Shown in pieces: positions 25,665 through 33,961 of a DNA stretch of 64,000 nt; within the stretch, counting starts at the first letter, position 1, and every line of letters begins with the position of its first letter. Origin of the DNA: Ornithinibacillus gellani. Lineage in GTDB: Bacteria > Bacillota > Bacilli > Bacillales > Amphibacillaceae. Below the pieces are notes generated by a model, which searched no databases, was not told where the DNA came from, and saw nothing but the letters and a program-made list of their open reading frames with translations. Position numbers and translations under genes: made by a program. The stretch is from assembly GCF_003730295.1 (NCBI RefSeq), contig NZ_QTSZ01000052.1:95925-159924 (forward strand), in the 5' to 3' direction.

Positions 25665-26567
25665 TCACTTTAATTTTTCACCGAATAAGGAACCTAGTAG
25701 ACCAACAGCGATAGAGGCTGTTTTATTTTTGTCATCTAATATTGGGTTTACTTCAACAAATTCAACCGATGTAATCAAGTCGGCTTCCGAAAACATTTCC
25801 ATTGCCAAATGGCTTTCCCGATATGTCAAACCTCCACGTACAGGCGTACCTACACCTGGTGCCTCAGTTGGATCCAAGCCATCCAAATCAAGACTTAGAT
25901 GAACACCGTCTGTACGGTCCTTTAAATAAGCAACCGATTCTTCGACAACCTTCGACATACCCATTCGATCAACCTCATGCATCGTATAAACCCGAATTCC
26001 TTTATCACGAATTAATTCTTTTTCCCCAGGATCCAATGATCGAGCACCAATAATAACGATATTTTCCGGCTTCACTTTTGGAGCATAGCCGTAAATTGAA
26101 GTTAATACTTCATCACCAATCCCTAAACTCGCAGCGAGCGGCATACCATGTATATTTCCAGAAGGAGATGTTTCTCCAGTGTTTAAATCGCCATGTGCAT
26201 CATACCAAATAACACCAAGCTCTCGATAATGCTTGGAAATACCCGCAAGACTTCCCATAGCAATACTATGATCTCCACCCAATATAAGTGGTAAGCGACC
26301 TTTTTCCACTTCTGCATCCACCAATTGAGCTAATGTTTCATTTGCTTCAACCACTTGTTTTACATTCTTCAGCTTACCAATATCCTTACCACCATCTGTA
26401 TTCGGGCGATGAATCGTAATATCACCTAAATCCTGAACCGTAAATCCAAGCTCCTCAAGCTTTTCCATTGCCCCAGCGTATCGGATTGCGCTTGGACCCA
26501 TATCCACACCTCTGCGACTCTGCCCCAAGTCCATTGGTACACCGATGATTGAAATACGTTGATTCAT
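25665..26567 (-). CDS. rocF: Arginase
   Basis: Arginase hydrolyses L-arginine to ornithine and urea with a binuclear Mn centre. At 300 residues it shows all metal-binding blocks in order: GGDHSIAMG, WYDAHGDLNT and SLDLDGLDPTEAPGVGTP. NIHGMPLA and MDLGQSRRGVDMGPSAIR are also family-typical. It is convergent with the Spo0E-like gene. No rocD or rocE lies nearby, so it may be a stand-alone catabolic gene. AGGGAGGGG precedes the ATG. Confidence 0.96.
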   Translation of the reverse strand: MNQRISIIGVPMDLGQSRRGVDMGPSAIRYAGAMEKLEELGFTVQDLGDITIHRPNTDGGKDIGKLKNVKQVVEANETLAQLVDAEVEKGRLPLILGGDHSIAMGSLAGISKHYRELGVIWYDAHGDLNTGETSPSGNIHGMPLAASLGIGDEVLTSIYGYAPKVKPENIVIIGARSLDPGEKELIRDKGIRVYTMHEVDRMGMSKVVEESVAYLKDRTDGVHLSLDLDGLDPTEAPGVGTPVRGGLTYRESHLAMEMFSEADLITSVEFVEVNPILDDKNKTASIAVGLLGSLFGEKLK

Positions 26568-26681
26568 AATCTACCCCTCCCTGCCGCTATTTTACCTAAT
26601 AAGGGATAGATGGCTCAACTCGACATCTTTTTGTATAATTATACACTTATGTAAGCTGTATCATCCTAAACCATTCATGGC

Positions 26682-27773
26682 CTATTTTCGATGATAAATT
26701 TGCAGGTCCAGTGGTTGAATGCCTGCCTCAAGCCATACATTTGTTAATTGCTTCGCAGTTTCCACGGAAGGCATAAAGGCAATACCACAGTCCCCACCTC
26801 CAGCACCAGACTGCTTACCAGCACCACCTAGTTGTTCTGCCGCATCACAAAGCGTTGCAAGTAACGGGGTTTCTAATGGAACGTCGGCATCCTCACCCAA
26901 GGTTGCTAAAGCCATACGATTCTGTTTGACACCTTGAAAAATAAGCTCCCAATCAGCAGCTTGAATCCCCTCAAATATATGTGCAACCGCCAAATCACTT
27001 TGCTTTATAAACGCAGCAAATCGAGCTGGTTTATCCCGCTTCATTTGTTGGATCTGTCCTACTAAATTCGTTGTGGAGGCCGGCTTGCCTGTCCAACCAA
27101 TCCGAACTGCAATTGAATCTGGTATGGTAACAGGCGTTAGCTGCAAATATGGCCAATCACCATGCACAAGTGCTGTTATACTGGTGTTCTCTTCCCAAGC
27201 AGCAAGTAGCCAGTCTGCCTGAAACGATACATATCGTAGCACACCACCATAGGCGGACGCTGCAACATCTGCACCTGAACCGCTTCCTTGGACTAACACA
27301 TGTGCAGTAGCAGCCAATTTAAATACCAATTCTGCTTTTGGCTTTTCTGGTAACACATATTCAAGTATGGCAGACACGACGGCAACTGTTACAGCTGCAC
27401 TGGAGCCTAGCCCATATTTTCTTCCTGATACATCATCCAGCTCACTTTGAATGGATAAGGTGAAGCTTCCCCAATCATGAGATTGCTCCTCTAAGTAACG
27501 GCAGACCACAGACATGGCCTGTTGGACAAACTGCACGCGTGAATCATCGCGATAAATATGAACCTGTCCTTTTTGGTAGGACCAGGATAGCTCCTGTAAT
27601 CCAAGATCTGTTAATGTCAAAGCTTGCTTTTCACTATCTTCAATGGTTGCATAGACAAAGCGATCCACCGCCATCACAGCGAGTACATGATGGGCCTCTA
27701 ATACCGCGTATTCTCCGGCAATCATTAACTTGCCAGGTGCTTTTACAGTAATTGACGTTTGTGCGGACATCAT
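26682..27773 (-). CDS. mvaK2: Phosphomevalonate kinase
   Basis: This GHMP-family kinase phosphorylates mevalonate-5-phosphate. It is 363 residues long. It opens with APGKLMIAGEYAVLE and has the ATP-binding GHMP motif YGLGSSAAVTVA (about 135) and a C-terminal glycine-rich motif GGAGKQSGAGGGDCGIAF. It is the last gene of the mevalonate block, 66 bases after mvaD. Two adjacent ATG codons are possible starts behind TGGGGGT. The pathway makes isopentenyl diphosphate for isoprenoids, including undecaprenyl phosphate. Confidence 0.93.
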   Translation of the reverse strand: MMSAQTSITVKAPGKLMIAGEYAVLEAHHVLAVMAVDRFVYATIEDSEKQALTLTDLGLQELSWSYQKGQVHIYRDDSRVQFVQQAMSVVCRYLEEQSHDWGSFTLSIQSELDDVSGRKYGLGSSAAVTVAVVSAILEYVLPEKPKAELVFKLAATAHVLVQGSGSGADVAASAYGGVLRYVSFQADWLLAAWEENTSITALVHGDWPYLQLTPVTIPDSIAVRIGWTGKPASTTNLVGQIQQMKRDKPARFAAFIKQSDLAVAHIFEGIQAADWELIFQGVKQNRMALATLGEDADVPLETPLLATLCDAAEQLGGAGKQSGAGGGDCGIAFMPSVETAKQLTNVWLEAGIQPLDLQIYHRK

Positions 27774-27839
27774 TTATTACCCCCATTAAACAGCAAAACG
27801 ATGAACTATGAAGCAGCTCATCATTTCGCCTCTATCCTG

Positions 27840-28829
27840 TTAAGCTTCATCCAGGTAAGATATGCCTTGGCCTGCGCGGCTAAGAATCACATCTGCCACA
27901 CCAGGGACTTGACGTAAAGTCTCCTGAACCTGCTGCTCATTTTCCGGTAAATATAAAACCTTCACATTTGGCCCTGCATCTATTGTAAAGTAGGCAGGGA
28001 TTCCCTGTTGACGTAGTTCACGAACGGTTTGCATAACAGTAAAAGTAGAGTCTTGCCAATAGGTAAATGGTGGAGCTGCACCAAGGGTTGTCGCATGCAT
28101 TTTTAAACAATTTGCTTCCGCAGTCTGGCCAACTTTTGTAAAATCACGGCTCATAATTCCAGCTTTTATTTCATTTAAGTCAGCAGGAATACTGTTCACC
28201 CAGCTATCAAAGAAAACGGAAGTATCCACTGTCCGCTTCATCCCTGCACGACTAGACACATCCTTTGCCACATCTGACAGAACAACCGCTGCAACCCGAA
28301 CATCCCAATGTTCCTGTGGTGCAATGGGAACTGCATAGGAATCGGAACCATCTATTTCATTTCCCATCTGCCATTCTGCAAAACCGCCATAAATGGAGCG
28401 GCAAGCTGAACCTGAACCCTGTCTCGTTAATCGTGACAGCTCTTCCTCGCTTAACTTCAAACCAATCGCACGTGACCCTGCCGCGGCAAGTGCAGCAAAA
28501 CCAGAAGCAGAAGAAGCAAAGCCAGCTGCAGTCGGAACGGCATTATTAGAATGAATTTCTGCATATGAACCTTCACGTAATGCCATTTTGCGAATGAGAT
28601 CGAGAAATGCTGAAACACGCCGATATGGTTCGTCAAGGATTCGTTCATCATTCAAAAAAAAGACATCCTCTGTCAGTTCTTCACGAAATTGAACCGTTGT
28701 TGTCGTATAAAAGCCATCTAATGTTAAAGAAAGGCTGTTGTTTGTCGGTAAAATAAGCGTCTCATCACGTTTCCCCCAATATTTAATCAATGCAATATTG
28801 GTATGAGCTTTTGCAGTCGCCTTCATCAT
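27840..28829 (-). CDS. mvaD: Diphosphomevalonate decarboxylase
   Basis: MvaD converts mevalonate diphosphate to isopentenyl diphosphate with ATP and loss of CO2. It has 329 residues. AHTNIALIKYWGKRDE at the N-terminus is diagnostic, followed by NSLSLTLDGF, the phosphate loop AAGFASSASGFAALAAA, and DAGPNVKVLY near the end. RQGSGSACRSIYGGFAEW is also conserved. It probably begins a second transcription unit, since a terminator separates it from mvaK1. GGAG precedes two tandem ATG codons. Confidence 0.96.
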   Translation of the reverse strand: MMKATAKAHTNIALIKYWGKRDETLILPTNNSLSLTLDGFYTTTTVQFREELTEDVFFLNDERILDEPYRRVSAFLDLIRKMALREGSYAEIHSNNAVPTAAGFASSASGFAALAAAGSRAIGLKLSEEELSRLTRQGSGSACRSIYGGFAEWQMGNEIDGSDSYAVPIAPQEHWDVRVAAVVLSDVAKDVSSRAGMKRTVDTSVFFDSWVNSIPADLNEIKAGIMSRDFTKVGQTAEANCLKMHATTLGAAPPFTYWQDSTFTVMQTVRELRQQGIPAYFTIDAGPNVKVLYLPENEQQVQETLRQVPGVADVILSRAGQGISYLDEA

Positions 28830-28907
28830 ATGTCTCCTCTATCCATCATATATGTATGGCTGCCCATTTGGCAGCTCTCATATCTCACTTTTTTATATTT
28901 AATCAGT

Positions 28908-28943
28908 GAAAAAAAGGATATACCATTGGAATATCCTTTTTTC
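28908..28943 (-). terminator. Terminator between mvaK1 and mvaD
   Basis: A 12-bp stem (AAAAAAGGATAT / ATATCCTTTTTT) with a 9-base loop ends in T residues on the minus strand, just after the mvaK1 stop. Confidence 0.85.
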
Positions 28944-28945
28944 GC

Positions 28946-29908
28946 TTAATTTTTCTTTTTCAAAACAAACGGCCATACAGCGTGCGCACCGAATTTCTTC
29001 AATTTATCGGCTAGCTGTCTAGAATGCACTTCATTTTGCGCAAGGGCAATGATGCATCCACCATTTCCGCCACCTGTTAGCTTGGCACCTAATGCGCCTT
29101 CCTGACGGGCGAAATAAATAAGTCGATTTAACGCAGCATCACTTACACCGAGTGCTTCTAATTCTTTTTGTGCCTCATCTAACATTTTACCGAGCACCTG
29201 TTTACCAGCCTTTTCCAAAGCATCTTTCGCTTGATAAGTAAGCTCACCAATTCGGTCCAATTGTTGTTGAATTTTTTTCGGCGCTGACTTAAATAAGTTA
29301 GCGACAGATTCCACCGCAGACCTCGTATCCCCAACACGTCCTGAATCTGCGACAATAAAATGAAAATCGTCATTCGGCTGGATGAAGCAAGTTGGATGTT
29401 CCTTTTCAAACCAAACTGGACACTCAGACGTAATCGTTAACGTATCGATACCACTTGGCGCACCATGCGCAAAGGTCTCAGCGATATTAGCGAGTTCGAG
29501 CACTTCATCAGCTAAATGCTCCCGATCCGCGTAGGCAAACAAGGATTTCACAACTGCAATAGCGACAGATGCGCTCGATCCTAACCCTTTCCCTGGTGGG
29601 ATAGATGAATTAATTTGAATCAGCAAATCACGCTTCGGCAATTGTAAATAATCCAAGGTTGCTAAAATACTATCGGCAATACCGCGTAAAGAAGCAGGCA
29701 CAGAATCAATCGGTCCATGATAAAATGTGCTATCGATTTTAATGGAACCTGGCACGTATTCAATAATAGATTCAACGCCAACTAATGGAAATGGGATGGC
29801 TATTGCAGGCTGTCCGTGTACAACCGCATGCTCTCCGATTAAAATTAGTTTACTATGAGCTACACCTATAGCTGTTTTTTCTGAAGTTGTTGCTTTTTCT
29901 GCACTCAT
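28946..29908 (-). CDS. mvaK1: Mevalonate kinase
   Basis: This 320-residue GHMP kinase makes mevalonate-5-phosphate. Motifs in order are HSKLILIGEHAVVHGQPAIA, the ATP loop PPGKGLGSSASVAIAVV, GAPSGIDTLT and the C-terminal LTGGGNGGCIIAL. Its start overlaps the mvaA stop by 4 bases (ATGA type), so the two are translationally coupled. A terminator follows directly. Confidence 0.95.
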   Translation of the reverse strand: MSAEKATTSEKTAIGVAHSKLILIGEHAVVHGQPAIAIPFPLVGVESIIEYVPGSIKIDSTFYHGPIDSVPASLRGIADSILATLDYLQLPKRDLLIQINSSIPPGKGLGSSASVAIAVVKSLFAYADREHLADEVLELANIAETFAHGAPSGIDTLTITSECPVWFEKEHPTCFIQPNDDFHFIVADSGRVGDTRSAVESVANLFKSAPKKIQQQLDRIGELTYQAKDALEKAGKQVLGKMLDEAQKELEALGVSDAALNRLIYFARQEGALGAKLTGGGNGGCIIALAQNEVHSRQLADKLKKFGAHAVWPFVLKKKN

Positions 29909-31194
29909 TTTATATAACTATCCACCAATTCTTTAGCTTTTCCAACACGGATTTCCTTTGATTTTACTAATTGTTCAGCAATCACATCAACCATCTCCCC
30001 TGTCGCACCAGCAGCAATGGCAACGGAGCGGGAATGTAGCGCCATATGGCCTTTTTGGATACCATCTGTAACGAGCGCTTTTAATGCTCCGAGGTTTTGT
30101 GCCAACCCAACTGATACGATAATTTGAGCCAGTTCCTGCGCAGATGCCGTCCCCAATAGCTTATGTGCCAATTTAGAAACAGGATGTACACGAATCGAGC
30201 CACCAACTGTGCCAACTGACATAGGAAGTTCCAATTCTCCAACTAAATTTCCATCTTCATCAACATACCATTTAGTCATTGATCCATAATGCCCATCTTT
30301 TGCGGCATAAGCATGAGCTCCTGCCTCCACAGCACGCCAATCATTTCCAGTTGCAATGACGACTGGATCAATCCCATTCATAATTCCTTTATTATGTGTG
30401 ACCGCCCGATACGGATCAGATGCAGCAAATTCATAAGCTGACACAACACCATCTCGAACTTCTTCACCTGTGAAACCATCACTAGCAAGCAGTTTTGGCG
30501 GAATCACACAAGTAGCTTTTGCAACACAACGATCTGCAAAATTTGATAAAATTCGCAAATAAACTTTGCCGTTTGTTATTTCTTCCACTGTCGGCGCAAG
30601 AGATTCCACCATCGTATTAATAATGTTGGCACCCATTGCATCACAAGTATTAATAAATAAATGAACAACCAACATTTTGGAATATGCGGAGTCCGCCGAT
30701 TCATTTAAAATACGAACTTCCATATCCTCTGCCCCGCCACCCCTTGCTACTAAGCTCGGGTACGCAGCATTGGCTGACTCAATCAATTGCTCCTTTTCAG
30801 CAAGCAAAGCTTCCTTTGCAGCTTTAAAGTCATCACAACCAACGACCTGAATTTGTCCAATCATTACTCGATCAGATGCCTCTGTTTTGAAACCACCTGC
30901 ATCGCGAACAATTTTTGCGATATAGCTGGCAGAAGCCACAACAGATGGTTCTTCCACCACCATTGGTATGATATATTCTTTATTATTAATTAAAAAGTTT
31001 AAACCTAAACCTAACGGTAAAGGAAAAGTACCAATTACATTCTCAATCATATTATCCGCTGTTGCAATCGGCAAAGCATGCTGAGGAGATAAACTGTTTA
31101 AATCATCCGCAGAAAATATTTCCTGCTCCCGCAACCATGCTTTCCGTTCATCAACGCTTTTTTTATAGAAGCCAGGAATTCTAGAAGACTTCAT
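29905..31194 (-). CDS. mvaA: Hydroxymethylglutaryl-CoA reductase, class II
   Basis: This enzyme reduces HMG-CoA to mevalonate, the committed step of the mevalonate pathway. At 429 residues it fits class II (bacterial) reductases: SRIPGFYKKSVDERKAWL at the start, ENVIGTFPLPLGLGLNFLIN, DAMGANIINTM, the catalytic Lys in THNKGIMNG and the catalytic His in MALHSRSVA near the end. It heads the mvaA-mvaK1 unit. No HMG-CoA synthase (mvaS) is in the window. The 31195-31422 stretch upstream is AT-rich with no gene seen and should hold the promoter. Confidence 0.96.
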   Translation of the reverse strand: MKSSRIPGFYKKSVDERKAWLREQEIFSADDLNSLSPQHALPIATADNMIENVIGTFPLPLGLGLNFLINNKEYIIPMVVEEPSVVASASYIAKIVRDAGGFKTEASDRVMIGQIQVVGCDDFKAAKEALLAEKEQLIESANAAYPSLVARGGGAEDMEVRILNESADSAYSKMLVVHLFINTCDAMGANIINTMVESLAPTVEEITNGKVYLRILSNFADRCVAKATCVIPPKLLASDGFTGEEVRDGVVSAYEFAASDPYRAVTHNKGIMNGIDPVVIATGNDWRAVEAGAHAYAAKDGHYGSMTKWYVDEDGNLVGELELPMSVGTVGGSIRVHPVSKLAHKLLGTASAQELAQIIVSVGLAQNLGALKALVTDGIQKGHMALHSRSVAIAAGATGEMVDVIAEQLVKSKEIRVGKAKELVDSYIK

Positions 31195-31422
31195 ACTGTA
31201 TCATCCTTTTGCATTTCATAGTAAATCCTGCATTTTCATATATTAAATAGATGACCTTTTTTGTTTAGATAGAAAGTTTCGTGTACCTTTTATGTGTAAG
31301 GCATCATATAAATTATAATATAAATATCGACTTCCTGCATCATGGATTTTCATCCACGCACACAAGTATCGATTTTAATTAAATTACTCTATCTATTATG
31401 GTGAAAAACACTCAAAAATGCA

Positions 31423-31467
31423 AATAAACAAGGCTGTATGATAAAAATCCAACAGCCTTGTTTATCT
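31423..31467 (-). terminator. Terminator of the tRNA operon
   Basis: A 14-bp perfect inverted repeat (ATAAACAAGGCTGT 31424-31437 / ACAGCCTTGTTTAT 31452-31465) lies downstream of tRNA-Lys on the minus strand. T-rich sequence follows. Confidence 0.85.
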
Positions 31468-31511
31468 ACATTTCCATAAAAATAGTTTCTATGCAAATTC
31501 TTGTAAAAGGA

Positions 31512-31584
31512 TGAGCCATACAGGATTCGAACCTGTGACCCTCTGATTAAAAGTCAGATGCTCTACCGACTGAGCTAATGGCTC
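31512..31584 (-). tRNA. tRNA-Lys (TTT)
   Basis: A 73-nt cloverleaf: acceptor GAGCCAT/ATGGCTC, D arm TAGCTCAGTCGGTAGAGC, anticodon TTT in CTGACTTTTAATCAG, T arm CAGGTTCGAATCCTG. CCA is not encoded. It is the last tRNA of the operon. Confidence 0.97.
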
Positions 31585-31630
31585 ATAAGATTTAGTATTT
31601 CTGATCTTATTAGAACATTCATTTTGTTGA

Positions 31631-31832
31631 CCCCTGCATCTTATAGATTATTCAGGATGCGAATGCTTCGGGGTTACTCGTAGCTTATTCGGTGGATGTA
31701 TTGCCCTATCGAAATTCGTTGTTCGTCGTGTTGCAAGTATATTCGATGATGACGCACTCCTCACAAGCCTGCACATGGATGATTATCCAATGATGCTTGC
31801 GGCTTGCTCTACCGACTGAGCTAATGGCTCAT
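31631..31832 (-). repeat. Chimeric unit: tRNA-Lys 5' half fused to a conserved ~65-nt tail
   Basis: On the minus strand it begins with the first ~26 nt of tRNA-Lys (through TAGAGCA), continues into about 110 nt of unrelated sequence, then a tail from CCGAATAAGCTACGAG to GATGCAGGGGTC. That tail closely matches the one in the tRNA-Thr units at 32238-32639. No anticodon arm or 3' half is present. Confidence 0.8.
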
Positions 31833-31907
31833 ATTTTGTTTATTGTTAGTTGTACCCTATCGTTATTTTTATAAACGTAGGTTTTCCTAATTTTGGCAAC
31901 AAAAAAA

Positions 31908-31979
31908 CTGGGCTACTAGGATTCGAACCTAGGAATGACGGGACCAAAACCCGTTGCCTTACCGCTTGGCTATAGCCCA
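31908..31979 (-). tRNA. tRNA-Gln (TTG)
   Basis: A 72-nt cloverleaf: acceptor TGGGCTA/TAGCCCA, anticodon TTG in CGGGTTTTGGTCCCG, T arm CTAGGTTCGAATCCTAG. CCA is not encoded. Confidence 0.97.
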
Positions 31980-31993
31980 ATAAAAAAATAGTA

Positions 31994-32078
31994 TGGTGGA
32001 GGGGGGCAGATTCGAACTGCCGAACCCTGAGGGAGCGGATTTACAGTCCGCCGCGTTTAGCCACTTCGCTACCCCTCC
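31994..32078 (-). tRNA. tRNA-Tyr (GTA)
   Basis: An 85-nt class II tRNA with a long variable arm: acceptor GGAGGGG/CCCCTCC, anticodon GTA in CGGACTGTAAATCCG, encoded CCA. It lies 14 bases from tRNA-Gln. Confidence 0.97.
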
Positions 32079-32120
32079 GTATCTATTTTTCACTATTCTG
32101 TTGAAAACATACACACAAAA

Positions 32121-32196
<76 letters not shown>

Positions 32197-32237
32197 TTGA
32201 TATAAAAGTTATTATTGATTAAAGCTTTTCGCCGATT

Positions 32238-32639
32238 GACCCCTGCATCTTCCAGCTTATTCAGGATGTGAATACTTCGGGGTTACTCGTAGCTTATTCG
32301 GCAGAAGCGGTGCTCGTTGCTCTACCAGTTGAGCTAGGCCGGCTTGATATAAAAGTTTATTGTTCATTAAAGTTTTCGCCGTATCGACCCCTGCATCTTC
32401 CAGCTTATTCAGGATGTGAATGCTTCGGGGTTACTCGTAGCTTATTCGGCAGAAGCGGTGCTCGTTGCTCTACCAGTTGAGCTAGGCCGGCTTGATATAA
32501 AAGTTTATTGTTCATTAAAGTTTTCGCCGTATCGACCCCTGCATCTTCCAGCTTATTCAGGATGTGAATGCTTCGGGGTTACTCGTAGCTTATTCGGCAG
32601 AAGCGGTGCTCGTTGCTCTACCAATTGAGCTAGGCCGGC
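32238..32639 (-). repeat. Three tandem 148-bp units each carrying a tRNA-Thr 5' half
   Basis: Units begin at 32238, 32386 and 32534 (period exactly 148). On the minus strand each has GCCGGCCTAGCTCAAYTGG through TAGAGCAAC (the tRNA-Thr 5' half), about 80 nt ending GATGCAGGGGTC, then a ~42-nt spacer resembling the leader of the real tRNA-Thr. ACCCC pairs with GGGGT, and GCAT with ATGC, inside the 80-nt part. No CDS is supported here; apparent ORFs are by-products of the repeat. Confidence 0.92.
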
Positions 32640-32727
32640 TTGTTGTAAGAAGGGAAATGTAGTTAACATTTTCACCTTGTTGTACAGCATTGTATCTTTT
32701 AAAATAGCCCTTAAAAGTAAAAAAAGA

Positions 32728-32799
32728 TGACCCGTACGGGATTCGAACCCGTGTTACCGCCGTGAAAGGGCGGTGTCTTAACCGCTTGACCAACGGGCC
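32728..32799 (-). tRNA. tRNA-Glu (TTC)
   Basis: A 72-nt cloverleaf: acceptor GGCCCGT/ACGGGTC, anticodon TTC in CCGCCCTTTCACGGCGG, T arm CGGGTTCGAATCCCG. CCA is not encoded. It is the first tRNA of the operon in the window. Confidence 0.96.
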
Positions 32800-32924
32800 A
32801 TACACAAGATGCTGGCTACTTGAACAGTACAAGCTCTCCAAACCAACGAATCTTATTATATACAGTATCTAAATGTTTGTAAAGGGGAAAAATCAATATT
32901 TTCCACAAAAGTTATTTTGGGTCC

Positions 32925-32974
32925 AAAAAAGGTATCTCCATCCAGTACATCGCCGGATGGAAATACCTTTTTTC
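32925..32974. terminator. Terminator of the peptide ABC operon
   Basis: A long near-perfect stem (AAAAAAGGTAT-TCCATCC / GGATGGA-ATACCTTTTTT) is flanked by A and T runs, so it can act in both directions. It follows the last permease gene. Confidence 0.9.
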
Positions 32975-33017
32975 ACAAGCCTACGAACAGACTTACATCA
33001 TATATAATCTTTTTTAT

Positions 33018-33950
33018 TTAGTTTTTCATTTTGGGATCCAGTGCATCACGTAATCCATCACCAATTAAATTAAATCCAAGCACAACTAGCATAATAGAAA
33101 TCCCTGGTGCAATCAATGTCCACGGTGCCAGCTGAATAAAATCACGTGATTCTGCTAGCATCTTTCCCCATTCAGGTGTTGGCGGCTGTGCGCCAAGACC
33201 GAGGAATCCAAGTGCTGCTGCTTCCAAAATAGCGGTGCCAAATCCAAGTGTAGACTGAACAATAATAGGTGCGATACTGTTTGGCAGAATGTGATGAAAT
33301 AGAATTCTGCCATTTTTCATTCCTTGCGCCCTTGCTGCCATGATATACTCTTCCTCACGTAAACTTATCACCCGTGAACGCACAAGTCGTCCAAAGATAG
33401 GAATATTAATAATCGCAATAGCAATTAATGCATTTTGTAAGGACGCTCCTAAAATCGCAACAACAGATATTGCAAGTAAAATGCTGGGAAAGGCCAATAA
33501 AATATCGAATATACGCGATATAATCATATCAATCCAACGCCCAAAGTAACCCGCGATCACCCCAAGAAGTGTTCCAAATACAAGCGCACCTGTTACAGCA
33601 AAAAAACCAACCTGCAGCGAGATTCTAGCTCCATAAGCTATCCGCGTAAATATATCTCGTCCCAAATGATCCGTACCAAGCCAATGTTCTGCTGATGGCG
33701 GCTTTAATCGTTCCACCAGATTTTGTTCTGCATAAGGATAAGCCGTAATGAACGGAGCTAATAAACCAAGCAAAATAAAAAACAAAATAACCATAGCCCC
33801 TGTTGTTGCAAAGCGATTCTTACGTAGCTGCCTCCATGTATCCTTCCATGGGGAAAAAGCTTCTACCTCATTTAGATCCATTTGCTGTCCTATTTTGGCG
33901 GGGTTGGGCTGAAGCTGCTCTGAATAATTGCTTTTTTCGTCAATTTTCAT
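33018..33950 (-). CDS. Peptide/nickel ABC transporter permease, DppC/OppC type
   Basis: This is a 310-residue inner-membrane permease with a hydrophilic N-terminal tail of about 45 residues, six hydrophobic segments, and the EAA loop EEEYIMAARAQGMKNGRILFHHILPN that contacts the ATPases. HWLGTDHLGRDIFTRIAYGAR and LGFLGLGAQPPTPEWGKML are DppC hallmarks. It is the last gene of a five-gene operon (dppD-, dppF-, substrate-binding-, dppB-, dppC-like). It imports peptides or related substrates; the precise ligand is unknown. GGGGGG lies about 6 bases before the ATG. Confidence 0.94.
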   Translation of the reverse strand: MKIDEKSNYSEQLQPNPAKIGQQMDLNEVEAFSPWKDTWRQLRKNRFATTGAMVILFFILLGLLAPFITAYPYAEQNLVERLKPPSAEHWLGTDHLGRDIFTRIAYGARISLQVGFFAVTGALVFGTLLGVIAGYFGRWIDMIISRIFDILLAFPSILLAISVVAILGASLQNALIAIAIINIPIFGRLVRSRVISLREEEYIMAARAQGMKNGRILFHHILPNSIAPIIVQSTLGFGTAILEAAALGFLGLGAQPPTPEWGKMLAESRDFIQLAPWTLIAPGISIMLVVLGFNLIGDGLRDALDPKMKN

Positions 33951-33961
33951 CCATATCCCCC

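Noticed and set aside
32268..32628. Two 70-codon plus-strand ORFs with nearly identical products
   Set aside because: They are the 148-bp tRNA-fragment repeat read on the opposite strand; there is no SD and no protein signature.
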